A DNA stretch of 39,633 bases from an uncultured Lachnospiraceae bacterium (lineage in GTDB: Bacteria > Bacillota > Clostridia > Lachnospirales > Lachnospiraceae), in assembly GCA_947385425.1 (NCBI GenBank), contig CANDKY010000029.1, positions 1 to 39,633 of the forward strand, written 5' to 3'. Numbering within the stretch: position 1 is the first letter of the stretch; the number at the start of each line of letters is the position of its first letter. Below the pieces are notes generated by a model. It saw only the letters and a program-made list of their open reading frames with translations. It did no database searches and was not told where the DNA came from. A program made the translations under genes and the position numbers. This document shows positions 16,101 to 22,573 of this stretch, piece by piece.

Positions 16101-18388
16101 CAGACGGGCCGGGCAGTACGGATAATGCGGGAAGTACCGGCGGCACGGACGGTTCAGGGAGTACAGACGGGCCAGGCACTGCGGATGGCCCGGAGGAAGG
16201 CGGCGGGCCGGCGAAAACGGTTGTCTGCCTGAGTTCTAATCTGAGCGGGAATGCATTCAGTGAGATAAACGGTGATGCGGCAACGGTGACGGTTATTCCG
16301 GACGGGGCTTATGCCGTGGACGGGACGCCGTCGGTATCGGCAGGCGACCGGGAGGTGCCGGTAACAAGGGCCGGGGAATCCGTATTTACTTTTCCGGTGG
16401 ACGGCGGTACATACCGGGTGCATATTTCGTTCCGTAAATTGGATAAATCGCAGACGGTAAACAGTGCCAAAGGGGATATCAGCAGCGCGATCAAAGAGCA
16501 GCAGGCCGCTACGGAGAAGGTAAATGCCATTATCCAGCAGATACAGGGCAGCCAGGAGGTAACTCAGGAGCAGCTTGAGGAACTGACAAAGGCTTTGGGG
16601 GAAATGTCCGGCGCTACGTCTGCGGTACTGAGCAACCTGGGGGCTGTTTCCAATGTGGTAGGGCAGCATGTGCTTGAACGCATGGAAGCGGCGGGAAGCG
16701 ATATGACAGCGGCTTTGGATCATCTGCAGGATGCCGTGGATTCCGTCAGGGAAGCGACGAGGGATGCACGGAGCATAGTAGACTATGTGAACGGCCAGCC
16801 GAATCTTCATTTTTCAAAATTAGGCGGGGCATTTGACACGGACAGGGAAAGGCTGCATGAACAGCTCAAAGGGATGTCCGACAGTATCATGAGCCTGAGC
16901 AGCAATGCGGCGGGCTATTCGGATGTTGTAAACGATGATTTGAGGGCAGTCAATGACCAGATTAACGTAGTATTTAATTTGCTGGCGGATAATCTGACCA
17001 ATTACGGCGAGATCAGCGTGGAAGAGCTTTATGAGGATGCGGACATAGAAGACGTGGACAGTATTACCACGGGGAAAACAAATAATTGCAGGAATAAGGG
17101 AGTGGTTGAAGGGGATATCAACGTTGGCGGTATTGCCGGGGCTATGTCCATTGATGAGGAAGATCCGGAGGACAGCGCGGCAGGAAGCGTGGATTATCAG
17201 ATTGGCAGGAGATATTTTACAAAATGCATTATTACGGACAGTGTCAATGAAGGTTATGTTTTGGCAAAGAAGGACGGTGCAGGCGGTATTGTAGGGTATA
17301 TGAGGCATGGCATTGTCGTGGATTCGGAAGGCTATGGGAGCGTGGAGAGTACGGAAGGGGATTTCGTGGGCGGTATCTGCGGTGAATCCCTGACGGTGAT
17401 CCGGGACTGCTATGCGCTCTGCTCCGTTTCCGGTGGCCGGTATGTGGGCGGTATCGCAGGGTTCGCCGATACGGTGAAAAATTGTTATGCGATGGCGGAC
17501 TGCAATGCAACGATGGGCAGGAAAGGGGCGATCGCAGGGCAGACGGCAAGTTATGAGGATGCCCTGGCAGGCGAAGAGAAGGAAGAGGCCAAGGTAAGCG
17601 GCAACTATTATGTGGGCGATGATATTTGCGGCATTGACAGCATCAGTTATGTAGGTGTGGCGGAGCCGATGAAATATGAAGAACTGCTGGCTGTAGTAAA
17701 TCTTCCGACACAGTTCAGGCATCTGAAGGTAATCTACAGAGTGGATAATATATACCTGGGCGAGCAGGAGGTGAAATTCGGGGAAAGTCTGTCCGGGCTG
17801 GATTACCCGGTGATTCCCGCAAAAGCGGGGTATTACGGTGTATGGCCGGATTATTCCGGCCGGGTGATGGCAGGGAACCTGTTAGTCAAAGGCGAGTATA
17901 AGGAGGATGTTACGGTAGTGGAGAGCAGCGGGAAGCTGGCCCTGGAAGCAGAGGGGGAGCGGGAAAAGCCTTACGCGCTTGTGGAGCAGCGGTTCACTCA
18001 GGATACGGTATTGCATGCGGATTTAAGCGATATGGAGCCGCCGGAGAAGGCGATCCACAGGGAGCATATAGTATATTCCGTTGCTTTGGAAAATGCGAGG
18101 ATCGGCAGCGGCGATACTTTTGCCATCCGCCTTTATAATCCTTATGAGGATGCGGAGGTATGGGGCTTAAAGGACGGTGTTTGGACGGAATTGGAGAGCA
18201 AAGCGAGAGGACAGTATCTGCAGGTGGATATGACCGGGCCGGAGCAGGCTTTCTGCGTAGCGGAGGAAAAGTCCGGGACGTGGGCTGTCATAACAGGCGT
18301 GGCGGCAGGGCTGGCGGCGGCAGGTATTCTGGCGGCACTGATGCGGAAATGGAAAGCTGGCAGAAGAAGGGGAAAAATGCCGGAATGA
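13178..18388 (+). CDS. Giant GLUG-repeat, membrane-anchored surface protein
   Basis: A 1736-residue secreted protein. Residues 1-35 are a signal peptide. GLUG-type repeats (GGLVGVNEG, GGIVGRQSG) span about 160-337, followed by a helical segment (about 341-454) and a beta-rich repeat-like domain (about 461-541). A Gly/Ser/Asp-rich low-complexity stretch covers about 545-868 and a second, with 21-residue repeats, about 907-1008. Then come a small beta domain, a long coiled coil (about 1091-1277), a second GLUG cluster (about 1301-1460), a further beta domain and a C-terminal TM helix with a basic tail (about 1700-1736). No sortase LPXTG motif is seen. ATG 13178 follows AAGGAGG by six bases. Its pairing with the MMPL exporter is the strongest contextual clue; function is unknown. 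Confidence 0.85.
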   Translation: MIKTKNKRFLSRALSVGIALALACDMFPMQSLRAQEAAAVKEEGQEGESGQESGEEAQEEIAREVIEIHTEGEFLAFADNCFLDSWSANKDVFLCEDLDLSDAEFGAVPVFAGHFDGQGHTISGFSYSGDGYVAGLFRYIEKGGVVENLKLKGEVIAADEKECIGGLCGVNYGTIRRCTFQGTVSGRTTVGGLVGVNEGIGVVQNSFSGGRVTGYYATGGMVGRNHGLISYCTNRSCVNNDNEWVEEDDEMGMGLFLSINVSGSGTDLFSGVDTGGVAGYSDGTVIRCMNYGQIGYEHTGYNIGGIVGRQSGVLSSCTNNGTVYGRKDVGGIVGQMEPYIEVDEAESLRNAVNKLHDLIAKTIDDMQAGKNVIKGDLDQLAAYSEGATDAGDALAGQMTDFVDTNMDQVQSMAERLGHVMEMLPDIFDDVYDAEDSFADANRALMGIMEDLKDAGNIEGEYVETDYNRLSLLSTVGGNILSLQHYPQAGETVNIVAEPNDGYGLQEIRVIDAYGGGVEVQQESGRAYTFIMPEPNVRVEAYFGYEGEEGDDPGDGGDGDDADGQPGEGTDKDGAGDGSGTDKDGIGDGTDEDGTENGIPGSPVLPDGSDGNGGGAGSGNGGGDGSGMGNGSAGTGAADPDSGAGGGSGTPGNGAGGSGTGSGNPGGSTGGNGGSADISGDPAGSGTGTSGGAGGNTSDGGVDGAGGSGSAGGSNSDTSGSTGGSGTDTSGRGEGNGADTPGSAGGDNAGNSGSTGGNDADNPGGAGGGSADVPGSGDGNGSSAGTDNSGGAAGIGNDASDGGAEKEGAASGGTQDSGSNEADSAPGGGEDVSGGDAQDGTDASSVQPDSPSGGSGEAGGADGGDKEQASAGRQAVRMDRFWYTPARLLSVGIRVSERKTLVSSAGLPESGAQPGDTDGTGSAGPDSTDGSESTDGPGSTDNAGSTGSTDGPESTGGLDSTDNAGSAGGTDGSGSTDGPGSTDNAGSTGGTDGSGSTDGPGTADGPEEGGGPAKTVVCLSSNLSGNAFSEINGDAATVTVIPDGAYAVDGTPSVSAGDREVPVTRAGESVFTFPVDGGTYRVHISFRKLDKSQTVNSAKGDISSAIKEQQAATEKVNAIIQQIQGSQEVTQEQLEELTKALGEMSGATSAVLSNLGAVSNVVGQHVLERMEAAGSDMTAALDHLQDAVDSVREATRDARSIVDYVNGQPNLHFSKLGGAFDTDRERLHEQLKGMSDSIMSLSSNAAGYSDVVNDDLRAVNDQINVVFNLLADNLTNYGEISVEELYEDADIEDVDSITTGKTNNCRNKGVVEGDINVGGIAGAMSIDEEDPEDSAAGSVDYQIGRRYFTKCIITDSVNEGYVLAKKDGAGGIVGYMRHGIVVDSEGYGSVESTEGDFVGGICGESLTVIRDCYALCSVSGGRYVGGIAGFADTVKNCYAMADCNATMGRKGAIAGQTASYEDALAGEEKEEAKVSGNYYVGDDICGIDSISYVGVAEPMKYEELLAVVNLPTQFRHLKVIYRVDNIYLGEQEVKFGESLSGLDYPVIPAKAGYYGVWPDYSGRVMAGNLLVKGEYKEDVTVVESSGKLALEAEGEREKPYALVEQRFTQDTVLHADLSDMEPPEKAIHREHIVYSVALENARIGSGDTFAIRLYNPYEDAEVWGLKDGVWTELESKARGQYLQVDMTGPEQAFCVAEEKSGTWAVITGVAAGLAAAGILAALMRKWKAGRRRGKMPE
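15986..16174 (+). repeat. Three 63-bp in-frame coding repeats
   Basis: Units begin at 15986, 16049 and 16112, each with GRCAGTACGGATAATGCGGG, and encode 21 residues each (Gly/Ser/Thr/Asp-rich, GSTDNAGST...). A partial copy lies upstream from about 15948. Because the unit is a multiple of three, copy-number change would alter protein length without a frameshift. Confidence 0.9.
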
Positions 18389-18478
18389 TATGGGTGCGTA
18401 TGCGGCGGCAGTTTGCGAGGGGATCAGAGACTGGGGAGTAAAGCATCAGGCTGCTGCAGGCAGGGACAGGAGGAGAAG

Positions 18479-19666
18479 ATGAGAACGGATATGGTGATGC
18501 GGCTGCAGGAAGTTTTGGATATGGCAGTGGAGAGGAAAGAAATCGCGGGGGCAAATTTATGTGTGGAGAAGGACGGCAGCGAGCTGTGTTACCTTCAAAG
18601 CGGTTATGCGGATAAGGAGCGGGAAAAGCCGGTGGAGAGGGACAGTATATTCCGGCTTTATTCCATGACCAAACCGGTTACGGCCGCGGCGGCAATGAAG
18701 CTGGCCGAAGAGGGAAAGCTGGATCTGGGAGAAACGGTCGCTTCTTTTTTTCCGGAATACAAGCATCAGGAAGTGGAAGAGGAAGGGGGAAAACGCGTAC
18801 CCGTACAGCAGGAGATGGTGGTCAGGGATCTGCTGAATATGACGGCGGGGCTGATGTACCCGGGATATGAAGGTTCTGCCGGAAGGGCTGTAGACAGGGT
18901 ATTTGAGGAAATGGATCAGCGGCTGCTTTCCGGCCGTCCCATGACGACAGAGGAATTGGCAGTACGGCTGGGGCAGTGCCCTCTGGCTTTCCAGCCCGGC
19001 AGCAGGTGGTTATACAGCAGTTGCGCGGATGTACTTGGGGCAGTGATAGAGAAGGTTTCCGGCTCCTCCTTTTCAGAATATCTGCAGCGGGCTTTGTTCG
19101 AGCCGCTGGGCATGGAGGATACCGCCTTTTATGTGCCGGAGGAAAAACGGGGGCGTCTGGCGGTTTCTTATGAAACGTCCGGGGAGGGGGAGAAAATGGT
19201 GCCGTATGCCGGAAACCATCTTGGGATCATCAATGCCATGGACAGGCAGCCGGCTTTTGAGTCGGGCGGCGCCGGGCTGGTTTCCACGTCAGCGGATTAT
19301 ATGAAGTTTGCGCATATGCTGCTGCAGGGCGGGGTTTGCGGGAACCGGAGGGTGCTGGAGGAAAGGACGGTACGTTTCCTGGCAGGCGGCGGGCTTTTTG
19401 AAACCCAGCAGAAAGATTTTGAAAGAAGGATCCCCCATCTGGCCGGTTTTACTTATGGCAACCTGATGCGCGTCCTGCAGGAAGAGGGGAAGGCATATTA
19501 TATGGGAAGCAGGGGGGAATATGGCTGGGACGGCTGGCTGGGGTGCTATTTCAGCAATGATCCGAAGGAAAGGCTGAGTATCGTTTTTATGACGCAAATA
19601 AAGGATGCGGGGACACTGCCTGTGCTGCGCAGGCTGCGGAATGTGATATATGCGGGATTGGAGTAA
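18479..19666 (+). CDS. Serine hydrolase of the class C beta-lactamase / esterase fold
   Basis: A 395-residue enzyme with no signal peptide, probably cytoplasmic. The catalytic S-x-x-K is SMTK (Ser62, Lys65). The second motif is Tyr180 in LYSSCADVLG, the YS variant found in EstB-like esterases rather than the YxN of true beta-lactamases. GWDGW near the C-terminus occupies the place of the third (HxG/WxG) motif. It is therefore more likely an esterase or peptidase than a resistance enzyme. AGGAGG at 18468-18473 supports ATG 18479; the frame is open further upstream without a site. It lies 90 bp after the surface protein gene and may share its transcript. Confidence 0.88.
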   Translation: MRTDMVMRLQEVLDMAVERKEIAGANLCVEKDGSELCYLQSGYADKEREKPVERDSIFRLYSMTKPVTAAAAMKLAEEGKLDLGETVASFFPEYKHQEVEEEGGKRVPVQQEMVVRDLLNMTAGLMYPGYEGSAGRAVDRVFEEMDQRLLSGRPMTTEELAVRLGQCPLAFQPGSRWLYSSCADVLGAVIEKVSGSSFSEYLQRALFEPLGMEDTAFYVPEEKRGRLAVSYETSGEGEKMVPYAGNHLGIINAMDRQPAFESGGAGLVSTSADYMKFAHMLLQGGVCGNRRVLEERTVRFLAGGGLFETQQKDFERRIPHLAGFTYGNLMRVLQEEGKAYYMGSRGEYGWDGWLGCYFSNDPKERLSIVFMTQIKDAGTLPVLRRLRNVIYAGLE

Positions 19667-19694
19667 AAATCCGGAATGAAAAAGGAGAAGATTT

Positions 19695-20246
19695 ATGGAA
19701 TTATCCCGGAAGGATTTTTATACAGTGGAAGATATCTATGCATTGCCGGCGGGCCGGCGGGCGGAATTGATTGACGGGCAGTTGTATATGATGACATCGC
19801 CGGGTACGGTCCATCAGCGGACGGCATATGCGCTGGCAAGAAAAATATCCGGTTATATAGACAGTACGGGGGGCAGGTGCGAGGTGTTCCTGGCTCCCTT
19901 TGCGGTATTTCTGAATAAGGATGACCGTAATTATGTAGAGCCTGATATATCGGTCATATGTGATTCGGGCAAACTGGATGAAAAAGGATGCAACGGCGCG
20001 CCGGACTGGGTGATTGAAGTAACGTCTCCTTCCGATCCCCAAAGGGATTATGGCATAAAACTTTTTAAGTACCGTACTGCGGGTGTCCGAGAGTACTGGA
20101 TTGTCAATCCGCAGAAAGGAACCGTTATGGTTTTTGATTTTGAGAAGGACCAGCGTTCTAACCAGTATATTTGGGAGGAGGATATTCCGGCCTGCATATA
20201 TGGGGATTTCGTTATTAATATCGGGGGAATAATCCCTAAATTGTAA
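19695..20246 (+). CDS. Uma2-family PD-(D/E)XK-fold protein
   Basis: A 183-residue Uma2 (DUF820) protein. Typical elements are RAELIDGQLYMM near the start, EPDISVICD (metal-binding Asp), DWVIEVTSPSD (Glu of the E-x-x pair) and GVREYWIVNP. The fold is that of restriction-endonuclease-like nucleases. Members are abundant in cyanobacteria and Lachnospiraceae, often near mobile DNA, and their biological role is not settled. ATG 19695 follows AAAGGAG. It is followed by a multi-hairpin element and then an orphan tyrosine recombinase, so a mobile-element context is possible. Confidence 0.88.
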   Translation: MELSRKDFYTVEDIYALPAGRRAELIDGQLYMMTSPGTVHQRTAYALARKISGYIDSTGGRCEVFLAPFAVFLNKDDRNYVEPDISVICDSGKLDEKGCNGAPDWVIEVTSPSDPQRDYGIKLFKYRTAGVREYWIVNPQKGTVMVFDFEKDQRSNQYIWEEDIPACIYGDFVINIGGIIPKL

Positions 20247-20280
20247 ATATGTAAACTCTATAATCCGTTTAGAAAAAATA

Positions 20281-20500
20281 TATGGCGCACACGGAATCAG
20301 TGAAATGGTTTTACGTGTGCGTTATTTTTATGCACAGGGGCGCACAAATGAAGTTGCTGCTTACGCAGCGTGCGCCCCGCGCGGCGAGTAGGGGGAAAAG
20401 CCTTCCCTACTCGATTGCAATCGCCAATGATACAGAAAGAAAGTTTTTCTCTCTGATTTCGGGACAGTTCCTTACCATAATTTATCAGTAATTTTGCATT
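20281..20500. repeat. Multi-hairpin element between the Uma2 and integrase genes
   Basis: Three consecutive hairpins: CGCACACG/CGTGTGCG (20286-20321); GGGGCGCAC/GTGCGCCCC (20337-20378) with inner GCTGC-TTAC-GCAGC; and CGAGTAGGG/CCCTACTCG (20385-20413). A weaker CAGAAAGAAA/TTTTCTCTCTG pairing follows. The right part (20486-20500) is the exact reverse complement of a 15-mer in the element next to rnfB. A 69-codon frame passes through but looks like a by-product of the repeat. From 20501 to 20640 I see nothing further. Confidence 0.7.
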
Positions 20501-20665
20501 TCCGTGATACTTTACATATTTTTGTGGAATACTTGAATAGCGGAAATGGTTTCGGGCCGTCGGAATGTGCGTCAAAATCCAGGGATTGGCATGAAATACG
20601 GTGGGCTATTTTAGGACAGCTTCCTGGAGTGGCGAAAAGGGGAGGGCTGAGGAAAGGAGGCAGTT

Positions 20666-21781
20666 ATGCCGAGAAAAGGAGAGAATATTTACAGGAGGAA
20701 GGACGGGAGGTGGGAAGGAAGGATCCGGCAGGAGGATGCATTGCCCGGGAGGCGTAATTATGTGTCGGTTTACGGGAAAACGTATAAGGAAGTCAAGAGT
20801 AAAATGGAGATGGTAAAAACCGGGCAGAATCCGTCCGGCAAAGGGTTTCCCGATGTGGAAGAGGCGGCCGGTATCTGGATAGAGGACAGGGAAGGGTATT
20901 GGAAGCCGACCACTTGCGCCGCATACCGCCAGGCTCTGGAGAAGTATATTATCCCATGCCTGGGGAGGGTGAAAATAAACAGGCTGGACAACAAAGTGCT
21001 GGAGAATTTCGCTTCGGCCCTTGCGGAAAAGGAAGGGAATGCGTTGTCTGTGAATTATCAGTCATATGTATGTGCCATTGTCATCCGGGTGATCGCGCAT
21101 GCGAAGAAAAAGTTCGGGTATCGGATGGCAGTGCCTGAAAATCCGGTGGTAAAGAGCAAAAAGAGCCCGGTTACACCGCCCGGGGAGTATGCGTTGTCTG
21201 TTTTGGAGGATTATCTGGTGGCGGACAGCGGCAGGGATGTGAGCCTGGGGATTCTGGTTGCGTTTTATACGGGGATACGCATTGGGGAATTGTGCGCGCT
21301 GAAGTGGGATGATATCGATAGTGCGGAAGGCGTTATACGGATCCGGGGGAATATCCAGCGGGTACAGGCGCCGGAAGGCGGGCAGACAAAGACGGATGTC
21401 GTCCTGCAGGCCCCGAAAACCGCAGATTCCGTACGGCTTGTGCCTATCCCGCCGGTTTTGTATCCGCTGTTGGAGCATAACCGCAGGGAGGGGGACAGTT
21501 ATGTAATCCGGGGGATGAAACATCCCTGGGCGGATCCGCGCACGGTGCAGTATCATTTTTACAAAATACTGAAAAAATGCGGGCTGGAACATTTTAATTT
21601 CCATATGCTCCGGCATGCCTTTGCCTCCCGCTGCATCGCCATGGGTTTTGACGTAAAGAGCCTGAGTGAGATATTGGGGCACAGCGATACCAGGATGACG
21701 ATGAACCTTTATGTGCATTCCTCGGTGCAGCATAAGAAGCAGCTTATGGAACGGTTTGATACTCCTATGGCGGGGAGATAG
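20666..21781 (+). CDS. Tyrosine recombinase / site-specific integrase (orphan)
   Basis: A 371-residue phage-type integrase. The N-terminus (GENIYRRKDGRWEGRI) resembles the arm-type DNA-binding domain of Tn916/phage integrases. A SAM-like core-binding domain spans about residues 60-160. The catalytic domain shows Arg205 in TGIRIGELCALKW, a probable Lys251, His313 and Arg316 in HMLRHAFASR, His339 in LGHSD and the nucleophile Tyr349 in MNLYVH, so all catalytic residues appear intact. ATG 20666 follows AAAGGAGG. No excisionase, relaxase or phage genes lie next to it, and no att repeats were recognised. It may be a remnant or control a small invertible or mobile segment. Confidence 0.92.
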   Translation: MPRKGENIYRRKDGRWEGRIRQEDALPGRRNYVSVYGKTYKEVKSKMEMVKTGQNPSGKGFPDVEEAAGIWIEDREGYWKPTTCAAYRQALEKYIIPCLGRVKINRLDNKVLENFASALAEKEGNALSVNYQSYVCAIVIRVIAHAKKKFGYRMAVPENPVVKSKKSPVTPPGEYALSVLEDYLVADSGRDVSLGILVAFYTGIRIGELCALKWDDIDSAEGVIRIRGNIQRVQAPEGGQTKTDVVLQAPKTADSVRLVPIPPVLYPLLEHNRREGDSYVIRGMKHPWADPRTVQYHFYKILKKCGLEHFNFHMLRHAFASRCIAMGFDVKSLSEILGHSDTRMTMNLYVHSSVQHKKQLMERFDTPMAGR

Positions 21782-21848
21782 GGATAAGCGCTAAGCGAAG
21801 ACGGATGGATACAGAGCAGACAGGCCGGTGAACGGACGGCAGAGAAGT

Positions 21849-21892
21849 AAAATTGTTTTACATAGGAAGAAAAATTGTTTTATATAGGAAGA
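21849..21892 (+). repeat. Two 22-bp tandem repeats upstream of the rimP promoter
   Basis: Units at 21849-21870 and 21871-21892 start AAAATTGTTTTA and differ at one position (C or T at unit base 13). A partial third copy (AAAAATTGTT) lies at 21903-21912. They end 30 bp before the -35 box, a position suited to an UP-type element or an activator site. Confidence 0.75.
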
Positions 21893-21921
21893 GAAAGGCA
21901 CCAAAAATTGTTAAAAAATAC

Positions 21922-21950
21922 TTGCATTTCCCAAGATGCAGTGCTATAGT
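21922..21950 (+). promoter_or_regulatory. Promoter of the rimP-nusA-infB operon
   Basis: TTGCAT (21922-21927) and TATAGT (21945-21950) are separated by 17 bp. Transcription would start near 21957, about 24 nt ahead of the leader hairpin. Confidence 0.75.
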
Positions 21951-21980
21951 ATAAAGAAGATAATATGTAACTGTTAATTA

Positions 21981-22009
21981 AGAGTGGACTTGCGAGTCCA
22001 CTCTTTTTG
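21981..22009 (+). terminator. Leader terminator/attenuator of the rimP-nusA operon
   Basis: A perfect 10-bp stem AGAGTGGACT / AGTCCACTCT (21981-21990, 21995-22004) with loop TGCG is followed by TTTTTG. It lies between the promoter and rimP, so most transcripts could stop here. In B. subtilis the equivalent operon is autoregulated by NusA-dependent termination in its leader; the same logic is inferred here. Confidence 0.8.
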
Positions 22010-22061
22010 TGAGTATCAACAGTTATTGGGAGATATGCGGGGAAGGGAGCGGTGTATAAAT

Positions 22062-22532
22062 ATGTCGAGAAGGGAAAATTATGAGCGTATGACGGAGGAA
22101 CTGCTTATTCCGATTGTGGAAAAGGCAGGCGTTGAGATTTATGATGTGGAGTATGTGAAGGAAGGCAGCGATTTCTATTTGCGGGCGTACATCGATAAAA
22201 CGGGCGGTGTAGATATCAATGACTGCGAGAAAGTCAGCCGTGCCCTGTCAGACGCGCTGGATGAGAAGGATTTTATTCCGGACGCGTATATTCTGGAAGT
22301 GAGCAGCCCCGGGCTGGGGCGGACGCTGAAGAAAGATAAGCATTTGGCGAAGAGCATCGGTGAAAGGGTGGAGCTTAAGACGTATAAGCCGATCGGAAAG
22401 CGTAAGGAGTTCGAAGGCGTCTTAAAGAGCTTTGATGAGGATTCCGTTATAATAGAAGAAACAGAGGAAGCAAAGGAACTGGCTTTTGCAAGGGCGGATA
22501 TTGCAATTATAAGACTGGCACTTGATTTATAG
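22062..22532 (+). CDS. rimP: Ribosome maturation factor RimP
   Basis: Assists maturation of the 30S subunit. The 156-residue product has the RimP N-terminal domain (GVEIYDVEYVKEG, LRAYIDKTGGVDINDCE) and an SH3-like C-terminal domain (SSPGLGRTLKK then ELAFARADIAIIRLALDL), of normal length. The frame is open upstream to 21984, but that would start inside the leader hairpin; ATG 22062 follows GGAAGGGAG. It is the first gene of the operon and sits 41 bp before nusA. Confidence 0.95.
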   Translation: MSRRENYERMTEELLIPIVEKAGVEIYDVEYVKEGSDFYLRAYIDKTGGVDINDCEKVSRALSDALDEKDFIPDAYILEVSSPGLGRTLKKDKHLAKSIGERVELKTYKPIGKRKEFEGVLKSFDEDSVIIEETEEAKELAFARADIAIIRLALDL

Positions 22533-22573
22533 GATAAATGATAGCGGCGGAGCGCAGAAAGGAAAAAGGAAAA

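Noticed and set aside
18479-19666. Class C beta-lactamase resistance gene
   Set aside because: SMTK is present but the second motif is YS rather than YxN and there is no signal peptide, so esterase/peptidase activity is more likely.
20282-20491. 69-codon ORF in the hairpin element
   Set aside because: No ribosome binding site, passes through three perfect hairpins, and the reverse strand is equally open; better explained as repeat DNA.
21984-22061. Upstream in-frame start for RimP
   Set aside because: It would begin inside the leader terminator hairpin and add residues not seen in the family.
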